DNA of 64,000 nucleotides from Phellopilus nigrolimitatus (taxonomy: Eukaryota > Basidiomycota > Agaricomycetes > Hymenochaetales > Hymenochaetaceae): positions 1,364,001 to 1,428,000 of the forward strand of contig JAJOHG010000001.1 in NCBI GenBank assembly GCA_021029095.1, written 5' to 3'. A model generated the notes under the pieces. That model did no database searches. It was not told the origin of the DNA and was given only the letters and a program-made list of their open reading frames with translations. Made by a program: the position numbers and the translations under genes. Position 1 is the stretch's first letter; every line of letters starts with the position of its first letter. Below, in pieces: positions 20,701 through 30,722 of this stretch.

Positions 20701-22194
20701 GTCGTGTTTCCAGGCGTTGCAGTGAGAGCGAGAACCCGGAAATGAGGATTCTTTGCCATCATGTACCGAACGACCTGTGCATAGGCATAATCGCCTGTGC
20801 CCTTGTGAGCTTCGTCTGTTCAGGAAGCTGTCAGCATCTACGTGACAACGAGGGACATAGATTTCATACCAATCACCAAAAGAACGATATCCAAGGGATC
20901 AACGAGTCCTCCACTTAAGTCATTCCGGAGCGTCTGGGGAGTCATGTATACCACCCGCTTCTCTGCCCACTTCAATTGATCAAACGAAGCTTTAGTCACG
21001 GCATAACACAGAACGGAGTGTTGTCTTACAGCTGCGGTTCTCTTATACTTGGGTACATTGCCAGTCAGCTCCGCAGCATCTCTCCCAGGGATTCCACAGA
21101 CTTCGTGGCAAGCATTGATTTGCTGGGAGACGAGAGGCTTGGTAGGCGCCACAAAAACGATTTTACCCTTTGGGAACCATCTATAGTCTGCAAAACGCAT
21201 TCAGTCATCAAAGTAGTTAACGGAAGTGGAACGCCTACAGTTGAGCATCACTACGCCGGCTATAAATGTCTTCCCCAGACCAGTCGGCAATGCAACGAGG
21301 GTATTTTCGAAAAGACATGCCTTGGCGATGTTGAACTGGTAATCTCGGCGTGGACGATTTAGTGGGAAAATCCAGTCTTTGGCGGCTAGTAGATCTGGCT
21401 CTAGCCTCATAGGCGGGGGCTAGGAACTTCAGTATCAATGCCAGGCTCTGATCGTAATAAACTCGAGCTCACAGGACTAGTTCGCGTAGAAGCGGGAGAT
21501 AACTGTTAGGAGCTGCTATTTGATCATCATGGCATATGTACATACCCGACTGGAGATCAATCATTAACTCAGCCTCTTATATGCAGTTTGTAATGGGGAA
21601 GTAACCCACCTGAGACACAAGGCGAGGGAAACTGCTCAAATTCTATTTCCTCCTCCTCATAGTCCTCCTCAAAGGCATCGGCAGCAGCCAATTCCTTGCC
21701 TTTCCCTTCTCCTTGCCCTTTGCCTTGTTCTTCGTCGACATCCACCCGGTCTCCGAGAACGCAGTGCGGTCCCATTGCTTCGTCTTCTGCGGTCTGTTCC
21801 CAAACAACGGGCCGCGCGAGGACGACTTGGTCCGCTCAAGCGTGCGCGTCGCTTGGTTCTTCGGAGGGGACCGGGGAAGCGTGCTGCCGTCGAGAGTCGT
21901 TTGGCGCGTCGGCTTGCTCGGGCCTGCTACGGGCTGCGCGTTGCCAGCGTAGGCGTCGACGATGAAGGTGTCCAGCCGCTCGAGCTCGCTGGCGTCGACG
22001 TCAAAGGACATGTCGAAGTCGCTGGAGAGAGACGCCTTTCGTGCGGGTGGTGCTGGCGGCGCGCGCATGGAGACGCGAGCGGGTGGTTGCGCAGCGGGAG
22101 TTGGCTTGGCCAGGGAGACCTGAGAGGCCTCGATCGCGTCGACCTCGTTGAGGAAGGCCGAGTCGAATTCGTCGCTGAAGTAGTCGTCCGACAT
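17786..22194 (-). CDS. MPH1: FANCM/Mph1-type DNA helicase (frame break in exon 1)
   Basis: SF2 DEAH helicase that remodels stalled forks and D-loops; orthologue of yeast Mph1 and animal FANCM. The start is [19 protein letters not shown]. Motifs in order: [20 protein letters not shown], Walker [46 protein letters not shown] (its Asp codon split by an intron), LALTATPG, the helical insert, [17 protein letters not shown], and motif [16 protein letters not shown] long basic-acidic tail ends [15 protein letters not shown], seen in the family. Exons are many and introns short. Near 21690-21720 the frame must shift by one base between [11 protein letters not shown] and [12 protein letters not shown], in a GA-rich stretch. 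No splice site explains this. A 54-nt intron interrupts motif VI in frame. Head-to-head with the G-patch gene, 189 bp between starts. Confidence 0.9.
19498..19551 (-). other. In-frame, stop-free 54-nt intron in helicase motif VI
   Basis: GTGAGA...TTCAG, phase 0, 54 nt with no stop. Splicing gives [13 protein letters not shown], as in all Mph1/FANCM. Retention would add 18 residues exactly before the arginine-finger motif. Confidence 0.8.
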
Positions 22195-22382
22195 GATGGA
22201 GTTAACGAGGATTGCAATGGACGAGCGTGTGATGACAACGTCGAACAAACGAGCGGACGACGCGTACGGGACCGAGTTGGTTCGGACTCCGGAACCAGTT
22301 TCATCTAATCGAGGAACATCACGTGCACACGCTCCTTTTCTGGAGGACGCCGCGCCTCTCCCGCCCGCTCAGCGTTGCCGCC

Positions 22383-24029
22383 ATGTCGTCCAGCACGATT
22401 GCCCGCTGGAACGCGATCCCGCTGTCCAGAGACGCCGGGCCTGCCGCAGCCTCGAACAAGGTATTCTCCGCGTATTCCTCTCCTCTCCGTCAGTCGTAAA
22501 CTACCACCCGCACCCGCTCCAGCGGCCCAGGTCTGGCCCCGACGGCGGCGGCGACGACGACGACGATGACAGCTCCGACTGACAACGTCTCGCTCGTCTC
22601 GAGGTCTCCGTCCCCAGAGAAGGACGTGGAGATGAAGGACCCGAACTTGTACGACGAGCATGTCCGCGGCGCGGCGCGCGAGGTCATTACGGCCGAGACG
22701 AAGATCAAGAGCTCGAACAAAGGCTTTGCCTTGCTCGCAAAGATGGGCTGGACGGAGGGTTCGCCGCTGGGAATTACCGGGGAAGGTGTGTAGCATTCTA
22801 GCAAAGTAGCAAAAAACGTACTCAGTCTGTTGGGTCAATCTAGGCCGAGTTGACCCCATCCCCTTCACCGTGAAGCAAGATTCCCAGGGCTTGGGAAAGG
22901 CCTCGCAGGATTTTCGAATGATCGAGACCACGGTCTCCCAGCGGCGGAACCTCGACTCCGAGCGCATGCAGTTCGAGTCAGCGGACCAGCGCCAACAGCG
23001 CGAGGTACGCCAGTGCCTTCTGTACTACTCGCCCAAAATACATTACACATACTTATGTCACGGCACGCAGGCCGCCGTGGCGCAAAAGGCCGCGCGGCAG
23101 TCCGAGATCTCGACGGTCCTGCGCCCGTTCTACTGCGAGCTCTGCGACAAGCAGTTCAAGACCGTCGCGCAGTACGACGAGCACACGAACTCGTACGCGC
23201 ACCACCACAAGGCGCGCACGAAGGACATGAACGCGAACCACCCGATGAAGGTCGGCGGACGGAGGAGGCCGAGCGGCGCAAGGAGAAGGAGCGCAAGCGC
23301 GAGGAGAAGGAGCTCCGCAAGATGGCGAAGGCCGTCGGCATTAAGATGAGCGCGCCGACAGCGGCGCTGCCGGCGCCGACGACCCAGCCTGCGGGGGGAG
23401 AGGGCAAGGGCTTCAAGAAGTCGGGCTGGGCGTCGACCTCTGCGGCTGGTGCTGCTGCCCCTCCCTCCTCGTCATCGGGAGGCAGCGGCTGGGCTGCAGT
23501 TTCCTCCCCAGCGCCGCCCAGCGCACCGCGCGGCTCGAGCTGGCAAGCCCCGCCGCCCTCCTCCGCGCCGCCTCCGCCTCCTCCACCTCCTTCTTCGTCT
23601 ACCGCCTCAGCCGTGTCGGGCAGCCAGGGCTTCCGGAGCGGCGGGTGGGCGACCCTGGCCACGTCGTCCGAGGAGCCGGCGCCGCCCACACCGTCCGCCA
23701 GCGGCTCTGGCCAGCGAGGCGGGTGGGCGCGCGCCGCGGCGCCTGCCCAGCCTGAAAAGAACGCCCAGAGAGGCGGGTGGGCGAGCGCACCCGCGCCGCC
23801 GGCCGCGCCTCCGCCCGTCCCCTCGGCAGCGCCTCCAGCACCTCCTCACTCTTCCTGGGCCCGTCTACCCGGCAGCGGCGGCACAGCCCCCAGCGCCCCG
23901 CCTCCGCCGCCAAGCAGCACCGGTTCTCAAACGCCCGTACCGCCCGTGCCGGCGCCCGCACCGCGCAAGCCAGACGCGAGGCCGGGCGGGAGCTGGCAGA
24001 GCTTCCAGAAGGTGCGCGGGCGGCGCTGA
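22383..24029 (+). CDS. G-patch and C2H2 zinc-finger protein with Trp-repeat tail (frame break)
   Basis: G-patch proteins activate DEAH RNA helicases, mostly in splicing or ribosome assembly; this one resembles GPATCH8-type fungal proteins. The start is MSSSTIARWNAIPLSRD; the first intron ends near 22522 or 22530 and the exact join is unsure. Then SLVSRSPSPEKDVEMKDPNL and the G-patch: NKGFALLAKMGWTEGSPLGI, continued after an intron by DSQGLGKASQD. MIETTVSQRRNLDSER follows, then a U1-type finger FYCELCDKQFKTVAQYDEH..H. Near 23250 the frame changes by one base between DMNANHPMK and TEEAERRKEKERKREEKELR. The Pro/Ala/Ser-rich tail, about 220 residues, carries eight spaced Trp motifs such as KKSGWAST, RSGGWATLA, QRGGWARAA and GGSWQSFQ. 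G-patch and finger are certain; the target helicase is not known. Confidence 0.85.
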
Positions 24030-26280
24030 TGCTTCGTTCCTTTTAGAGTGTCCGACAGTGTGTCCAACCGTCCGCTGTCGACTTGTTTTGTTTTCTTGCA
24101 TCGTCGTACATACATAATTATACACATTTCATTTCTCCCTCACGCGCTGTCATGCGATGCGATGCGATGCGACCCCCCAGTGCTTCTTTCGCGCAGACCG
24201 CGCTTCCGCGAGGTAACGTGCGCACCTCGCTCGCGCGCGCCGAGATATCCCCGCCGAATCGCAACAGAAAGCTTGAAGTCAAATCCTCGCAGTTAATTTT
24301 CGAGTGCTGGCGTTCTTTTCTGCCTCGCGCGCTGGGTTCTCGAATCTGGAATCTCTGACTCTGTTCGCGCCTCGTGCAGCGCGATGCTTGCTCTCGGGTC
24401 TTCCAGAAGGCGCGTGGTCGTAGTGGTAGCAAAAAATGTGATTTTATTCTGAGAAAATAATGTACATTATTTATTCTATCTAAAGCGAGATTTCGAGTAG
24501 GCCCAGAGGCTCCCCCTTTCGGAGACGTTCGCCAGAAACTGAGAAGTAAATCCGCGCTGAAGAAAGTCCACGCAGCTGCCGTCTCGTAGCCCAGATCAAG
24601 CTCGCCAGGCGTCCGAGTCACGCCAACCAGGATGCCCAAGTGCCCAACACGCAGAGACAGCCCAACAGCCAAAAACAACACGACAAGTCCGAACGAAACC
24701 GTTGCCGTCCCCCGTTCCGAGCAGAAGTTGTAAGGCCCGATCGAGCGCCACCACCCCATAACGCTTCAGGCAGCACTAGAAACCACCAGAACTGCCAGAA
24801 CGCCAGCGCCTAACCGCCCGGCCCAATCGCGTGCGCGCGTGCGTCCCCGAGCCAGCGCTGCCATGCGGACGGGGGGGGGGGGGGGGGGGCACATCGACAT
24901 CGATCGCGCCCCTGACTCGGGGAACAGGGCGCCCGGGCGCCGCTGGCGGTGGGAAAATGGAGCGCGTTTTGGGCAAGCGAGGCGGCGCGGCGCCCCGGCC
25001 GAAGATCCGAAGATGGAGAGCGTGGGAACGGGTCGCGCGATGCGTGCGCGAAGGGCGGACGGAGGGTGTGTGCTGGCGAAGGGGGCAGGCTTGGGTAGGG
25101 GGAGGGGGAAGCGAAGATTGCTTGGGGTGGTGTATCGACTGTAGTGAATCCGAGAGGTCCGAGGAAGAGACGGGGGGACGCGAAGGCCGAAGGACGTAGG
25201 CAATCCGGAGCAGATGCGGAGGTGCTTGAGAGTCAGGTTGAGGCGATGGCCGCGGGCGAGGAAGGAAGAACGAGGGATTGCTTGACAGGTAAAGGGTGAG
25301 CAACGTAGACAGACGTACGATTGCAGTGAGCAGCTTGATGCGACATTATGGATTGCATACGAGGAAACCAGGGATTCAGTAAGAGTACGGGGCGTACGTT
25401 ATGATTTGAGAAAATTTCTCAGATAAAAGTCGGGGGAGGAAAGGAAAGGAGATTATAATATCTACACACGACTCCGCGGAGGCTTGAATGTTGCTGAACG
25501 AACTTGAAGGAATTGAAGTCCTTCACAGATAAGTCCACATAGCAGGGGAAACAAGATCAGTTGGATGGGCCATCAGCTGGGGAGCGAAGAGAGAGGACAG
25601 GGGGAAGAAGAGACGATGGGGAAAGACGAGAGAGGAGGGGAAGGTTATAAAGGAGGGAAAGCTGTGTCAGAGTGTGTTGAGGTATTTGTGCGGATCGGCA
25701 TTTTGCGATTGGCTGAGGGAATGGCAGAGGGACCCCGAGAAGCAGGAGATAAGGAGGGCGGGAAAAGGAGAGTATAGGGTTAGCCGAAAGAGGAGATGCA
25801 AATAGACAAAGGTGAGAAGCTTGGGGAAGTGAATGGGAAATGAGACCGAGGCCTGGAAGGGCGATATGAAGAAGGATGATGACGATGAGTGTGAGTATTG
25901 GACGTTAGAGGGTCGCATCGTCGGAGAAGGAGAAGGAGAAGAGATGGCTTCGGCCGAGCGGGTGTCGGCTAGGAACGAGCGCGTGTTCAGCGATGACGCA
26001 AGCGGCGGTAGACACGGCCGCAGTAATTTGATAGGCAGTGAGGTCATCCTGGTCTGGGCGTCCAGTGGACGTAAGAGCGACGACTAGCAGGTGGAGAGAG
26101 TGTGCCCGTATGCTCGGCGCTTTATCTTCTCTTCTTCCTTCTCTGTCCAGGCCGTCGGGATGACTATCACTCTTGCTGACGTCATCCAGCCCTCTATTAT
26201 CCACTTGTCCACGATTCGGATAAGTACACGCCGCTCCGTCTCGCTTAGCCCTCCTTTCCCCCTCCTCTTTCCGTACCACC
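24030..26280. other. Long intergenic region upstream of bZIP gene
   Basis: 2.25 kb without a convincing gene. It has an (ATGCG)x4 run near 24152-24171 and a 19-G run at 24871-24889. GC-rich open frames occur on both strands at 24118-25300. The minus-strand frame 24759-24118 has one hydrophobic stretch (VSFGLVVLFLAVGLSLRVG) and could be part of a small membrane protein, but the rest looks random. A GA-rich segment runs from 25430 to 25960, and a T/C-rich stretch lies just before the bZIP start. Confidence 0.5.
24871..24889 (+). repeat. Homopolymer of 19 G
   Basis: Uninterrupted G run, by far the longest homopolymer noticed in the window. It could fold as a G-quadruplex, and its true length is uncertain in any sequencing method. 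Confidence 0.95.
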
Positions 26281-27495
26281 ATGTCCTCCCCCATCTCAGA
26301 CGTCTCCGACTCCCGCGACTCCCAGGACGACCCCCGCGAGCAGTCCACAAAGGACCGCCGCCGCGAGCGCAACAGGCTCGCAGCCCAAAAGCACAGGCTC
26401 CGCCGCAACGAGCGCATGTCCCACCTCGAGCAGCAGGTCCTCGCCCTCCAGCAGGAGAAAAACAACCTCCTCTCCCAGCTCGACTCCCTCGGTCAACCAG
26501 CACAACCCCCAGCTGCTGCCCCTCCTCCCCCACCTTCTTCATCCTCTTCCTCCTCCATCCCCATCGACCCCGAGCTCCAGTCCGACCTCCCGCACCGCGC
26601 GAAGCGCCCACGTACTGCCACCTCTGCAGACCGCGACCACCACCTCCTCCCCCGCGGTCCCGGCCCCGGCTCCCCCCATCACCACCCCCTCCTCTACGAC
26701 GACACCGTCCGCCGCATGCAGGACCGCATCGTCGAGCTCGAGCGCTGGTCCGAGGACCTCAACGGCGACCTCGCAGACGCCCTCGACTCCGAGTCCCGCC
26801 TCAAGCACGAGCTCCACCACACCGCCCACAACGCCGACGCCCACGCCCGCCGCCTCGCAGACGCCCTCCACGCCGCAGACGTCGAGCGCGCCCGCAACCT
26901 CCGCGAGATCGCTGACCTCCGCGACGCCCTCGATGCAGACGCAGCCTCCGCCCGCACCCTGCGCGACACAAACCACCGCCTCCGCGAGAGCGTCGAGGCC
27001 GCAGAGGTCACCCTCGACCTCCAGCGCGTCGACAACGAGCGCCTGCGCGCCCGCCTCGCAGAGGAGGACAGCAAGGCCGCGGCCCGCGCAGCCCGCCTCG
27101 AGCTCGAGCTCGCAGACGCGCGGCACGAGCTCGAGGACGCACACGCAGAGAGCAGGCGCCTCCGCAAGCTCCTGCGCGAGCAGGAGTCCATCGAGGCCGC
27201 CGCGGTGGAGGCCCGCCAGCAGCGGAAGGAGCGCGACGAGGACGAGCGCCGCCGCAGCGAGGAGCGCGAGGCCGCCGGCAACGACACCATCGCCGCGCTC
27301 ACCTCGCGCCTCAGCCAGACCGAGGCCCTCGTCGCCGCAAAGAGCAGACAGCTCGAGGACGCCCAGGCCGAGGCCAAGGCGTCCGAGCGCGAGTGCCGTA
27401 AACTCAGCGAGCGCGTGTCCTCGCTGCAGGGCTCGCTCGAAAAAGTGGGGACCTTCCTCGCGTCCAAAGGCATCCCGATTGACTTGGACGACTGA
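26281..27495 (+). CDS. bZIP transcription factor with long coiled-coil C-terminus
   Basis: Single-exon, 404 aa. The basic region RRRERNRLAAQKHRLRRNER has the bZIP core N-x7-R as NRLAAQKHR (His before the invariant Arg where most fungal bZIPs have Cys, Ser or Phe). The zipper follows at heptads: MSHLEQQVLALQQEKNNLLSQ, residues about 45-75. After a Pro/Ser linker and a second basic patch (HRAKRPRTATSADR), residues about 138-395 form an almost continuous Ala/Glu/Arg/Leu-rich coiled coil, unusual in length for a bZIP. The end is FLASKGIPIDLDD. Codon third positions are strongly G/C, and long antisense frames exist as a by-product. No introns, unlike its neighbours. DNA target not predictable. Confidence 0.87.
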   Translation: MSSPISDVSDSRDSQDDPREQSTKDRRRERNRLAAQKHRLRRNERMSHLEQQVLALQQEKNNLLSQLDSLGQPAQPPAAAPPPPPSSSSSSSIPIDPELQSDLPHRAKRPRTATSADRDHHLLPRGPGPGSPHHHPLLYDDTVRRMQDRIVELERWSEDLNGDLADALDSESRLKHELHHTAHNADAHARRLADALHAADVERARNLREIADLRDALDADAASARTLRDTNHRLRESVEAAEVTLDLQRVDNERLRARLAEEDSKAAARAARLELELADARHELEDAHAESRRLRKLLREQESIEAAAVEARQQRKERDEDERRRSEEREAAGNDTIAALTSRLSQTEALVAAKSRQLEDAQAEAKASERECRKLSERVSSLQGSLEKVGTFLASKGIPIDLDD

Positions 27496-28802
27496 GCGGA
27501 TCCCCCCGACCGACCGACCGACCGACCGAGAGACAGCCGACGTCTGGAGGAGCACGGACTGTCACTCATCCTTGACACTCGAAGCAGAACTTCGATTCAT
27601 GCCGGACATGTCTTCGCGTATTATACTTTATTTGTACCACCATCACCACCACGCACAATCGACACTGACTCTTCTCTTTCGTCGGCGTCCATATTTATTT
27701 TTTCGCCTTCGCTCCGCTGTGTATTATGTAGTATTATGTTTTTTTCCCCCTTCCTTCCTTTCATTTTTTTTCTTTCCTTTCCCCCTCACTCTCTACCGTC
27801 GAAAAACCTCGGACCAAGTTATCTTGCGAACCGGCGAACGCGCACTGCTGATTTCGCCGGCATCTTTGCACGCGTAGACGGGACGCCCAGACATACATAC
27901 ATATGTCATACATATATATATTCCCTCCCCTTCCGCTTCCCCTCCTCTATTTTCCCACTCATACCCACCCTTATCCTACCAGTAGTCTGTACAACAACGC
28001 GGAAGTCACACCGAAAAAGCCGTAAACGGCGCATTTTCTCGATTCGCGCTAGTCCTGATTGCCTATCGGTCTTTTCGGAACCCTGGGCATTGCGCAACGC
28101 GCGCAGCGGTCAGCTGACGGCGACAGCCGTGGCATTGGCATTGGCATGGCAGGGCCCGATGACGAACGGTGCTCGAAACAGGCGCTGGCGATAACGCGAG
28201 CGCGTCACATCTAACTAACTAACTAACTCTTTTTTTTTTTGCACACTCGAAACGAAACGGGCTTATGGCAGCCACGCACCCACAGGAACAGGAAGAACAC
28301 GGCACTCCAGACCAAGCGGTGGTGTCGCGAAGAGAACGCGGGTGGGGGGGAGCGTGATCGAGCTGGCGTCTGGCCACGCCCGCGAAAAAGAAAAAGAGAG
28401 TAAGAAACGTGCAGATGCCGTACCCAACTGATGGCGAGGGGCTCGCGTGACCTCCCGCGCGCATATCCGCGTCCGCGGGGTCATCCGTCCCCTGCATTCT
28501 ACAGATATCCGCAATTGGGCCAGTGGGGAACGGAAGGGAAGGCGAAGGGGAGGCAGCGCGTCACCGATAGCGAAACCCCGCATGCGCGCGCTTCGGGAAC
28601 AGGCGAGGCCGTGCCCTCGTTTGGCCGGCCGCTTCGTGCGATGATTCACCACCCCCACCCCCCTTCCGTCCGTCCGTAGCACGCTGCCCACTCTCTTTTC
28701 CTTCTCCCCTGAATTAGACCCCGGGTAACATTACAGCGTCCGAGGAGCTAACATGCAAGATCCTCGGCCGAAGCACGCCTTTTTTCTCTTCTCCCGTCGC
28801 GT
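27496..28802. other. Intergenic between bZIP and PXA genes (convergent)
   Basis: No gene supported. It begins with a (GACC)n tract at about 27508-27529 directly after the bZIP stop. Then come T-rich 3' UTR-like sequence (27680-27800) and a (CTAA)n tract followed by a T run at 28211-28240. Short GC-rich frames at 28219-28691 look random. Confidence 0.5.
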
Positions 28803-30447
28803 CTAGTCCCCCATGCTCAGCGGGCTCCCCGGCGAGCCGCACGCCTCCCCCTCCTCCAGCGAGGACGCCCGCCGCGAGAGCACGCTCGGCGCGTCCCCCG
28901 CGTCTGTGCTGGGGCTCGGGGGTTCGTCGTCGTCAACGGGCATAGGCGCGCCAAGCTCGGGGAAGAGCGCGAGGACGAGCAGGTCGAGCAGGAACACGAC
29001 CAGGTGCGCGTTGCACGCCTCGGAGGAGAGCGGCTCGAGCGCAGAGACGATGGTCTCTCGCTCGGCGGGTGCGGGGCCGAGTACGAGTGTTGACACAATG
29101 GCTGCATTGTCATTATCAATCAGTTTGGTTCTTTCCCTCGGGACTTTTGGCTATGTCTTACACGGAATGTGCTCTTCGATTTGTCGGACGAGTTGCTCCT
29201 TGAGAAGAACCTGTTCTTCGGGCGTCGGTATCACTGGAGGGGGCCCCGGGTAACCACCCGGGAAGAGCGTCTGTTTCGACAACTTCACAATAGTTATTAC
29301 ACGGTGCTCGGTCATAATAAACGTCTGAAGCAGATAAACCAAGAGTCTTTGCACGGAGTGAGTCGAGTGAGCCGTGCTTCAGAGTAGACGGGCATACCTG
29401 TCTATAAAAGAATCGAAGACGCCCAGTAGTGCCTCTAAGATGTCGAATACCGCACTGGCGGCCACCCGCTCCCGTATGTTCAGAACCTCGGAGGCACATC
29501 GCAACAGGTGCAGCCCGAACTCTCGCGGCTCCTTTGTCTTTGGAAGCTCCGGTGTGTTATTGACGACTTTTACAGTATGAACGGTTTGCTTGTATAACTG
29601 GATAAGCGTGAGGCATAGACCAGACAGATATTGAACGGCGGATAGGACAAAGATAATGGCAGTATTAATCGACGGCCCAGTTGCGCGCACAGGCGTTTCA
29701 GTCGCCTTAAGAAAACATGCCAGTCAATACACCGAAGCGTCGAAACCAATAAGTTCTTTCACACACCGATGCTGTGTTCGGTATCGCCTCTGCACTAGAT
29801 CGCAATTGGTCAAGCATAAGCTTGTGGATGAACCACGGTTGGCAAAGTGTGGGGACGACGTCCTTCGAGACGACCTTCGCCACGACCTCCCTGATTATCG
29901 CGCGCTCCGCGTCCGACTCCTGGTCCTCGGCGGGCAGACACGCCTGCAGGATGAGGTCGAGCGTGTGGCGCAGGTATATCGGGTCGATGCGGCCCTCCGC
30001 GTCGATGCCCATGTGCCCCTGCAGCTGGTGGAACAGCTGCGGCAGCGTCGCCGCGCCGCCCGCCGCATATGCCGTGCCACGCTTCGCAGCCGCCGCGCGG
30101 TAGTCGGCGCAGTGCTGCGCGACGAGCGCGGGGAGCGCGCGGAAGAGCAGCGGCGGCGCGTCGGCGGCCGCGAGGCGCGCGGCGAGCGCGCGGACGGCCG
30201 CGCCGAGCACGCGCGCGGCGTGCGGGACGAAGTCGCGGTCGTAGCGCGTGAGCCGCGACCACCAGGGCGCGACGTACGCGCGGAGCGCGAGCGCGACGAG
30301 GTCGTACAGCTCCGCGTTGAGCTCTGCGGACGCGCCCGGGAGGAGGGGCGGCGGGTGCGCGGCCGGCGGGAGGCTGGGGAAGAGCAGGCGGCGGTAGAGC
30401 ACGGCGTGCGACGCCTTGGTCGATGGCCTCGTGAGCACGCTTGACAT
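28803..30447 (-). CDS. PXA-domain protein (sorting-nexin-associated type)
   Basis: PXA (PX-associated) domains occur in Snx13/Mdm1-like proteins at endosome, vacuole and ER contacts; short fungal members carry PXA alone, as here. The start is MSSVLTRPSTKASHAVLYRR. PXA begins near residue 45: ELNAELYDLVALALRAYVAP, WWSRLTRYDRDFVPHAARVL, LPQLFHQLQGHMGIDAEGRI, DPIYLRHTLDLILQACLPAE, DAERAIIREVVAKVVSKDVV and PTLCQPWFIHKLMLDQL. Downstream exons add VQYLSGLCLTLIQLYKQ, FGLHLLRCASEVL, VIPTPEEQVLLKEQLV and an acidic end before SPGSPLSMGD. GC content is very high in exon 1 and ordinary later. No PX, RGS or nexin-C domain was found. Role in membrane contact or sorting is inference. Confidence 0.8.
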
Positions 30448-30722
30448 CGCCGGCGCTGCTGCTGCTGCTGCCGACGACGGGCGCGACGATACGTGCGTGT
30501 GTCCGAGTCCGACGGCGCCCGCGGCGATGTGACGGATCGACGATGTCACGACCAAAAAATCAATCACACGGCCGGCCGACGACCAGCCCTCTTCGACTCC
30601 GCAGGCGACAGCGCTCCTCTCTTCGCTCCAGTCGTCCTCGACGCCCTCCACGTCGTAACCGTCGACAACCACACTCGTTACTCCCGCCGCTCCTTTGTTT
30701 ATTTTATTATACTGCCATCGCA

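Noticed and set aside
21696..22308. Plus-strand frames opposite FANCM exon 1
   Set aside because: Shadows of the helicase N-terminus; no start context or domain.
22375..22582. Arg-rich and Asp-rich frames ending at the G-patch start
   Set aside because: Alternate readings of a GGCGAC repeat; the gene's own frame can be joined by a short intron.
24118..24759. 213-codon minus-strand frame with one hydrophobic segment
   Set aside because: Only a short stretch looks protein-like; the rest appears random, so it is mentioned only in the intergenic note.
24776..25303. GC-rich frames on both strands around the G tract
   Set aside because: Frames pass through a 19-G homopolymer and are Pro/Arg or Gly/Arg-rich by composition only.
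26539..27578. Long antisense frames (about 290-340 codons) opposite the bZIP gene
   Set aside because: They mirror the GC-rich, repetitive coding strand; compositionally biased with no domain.
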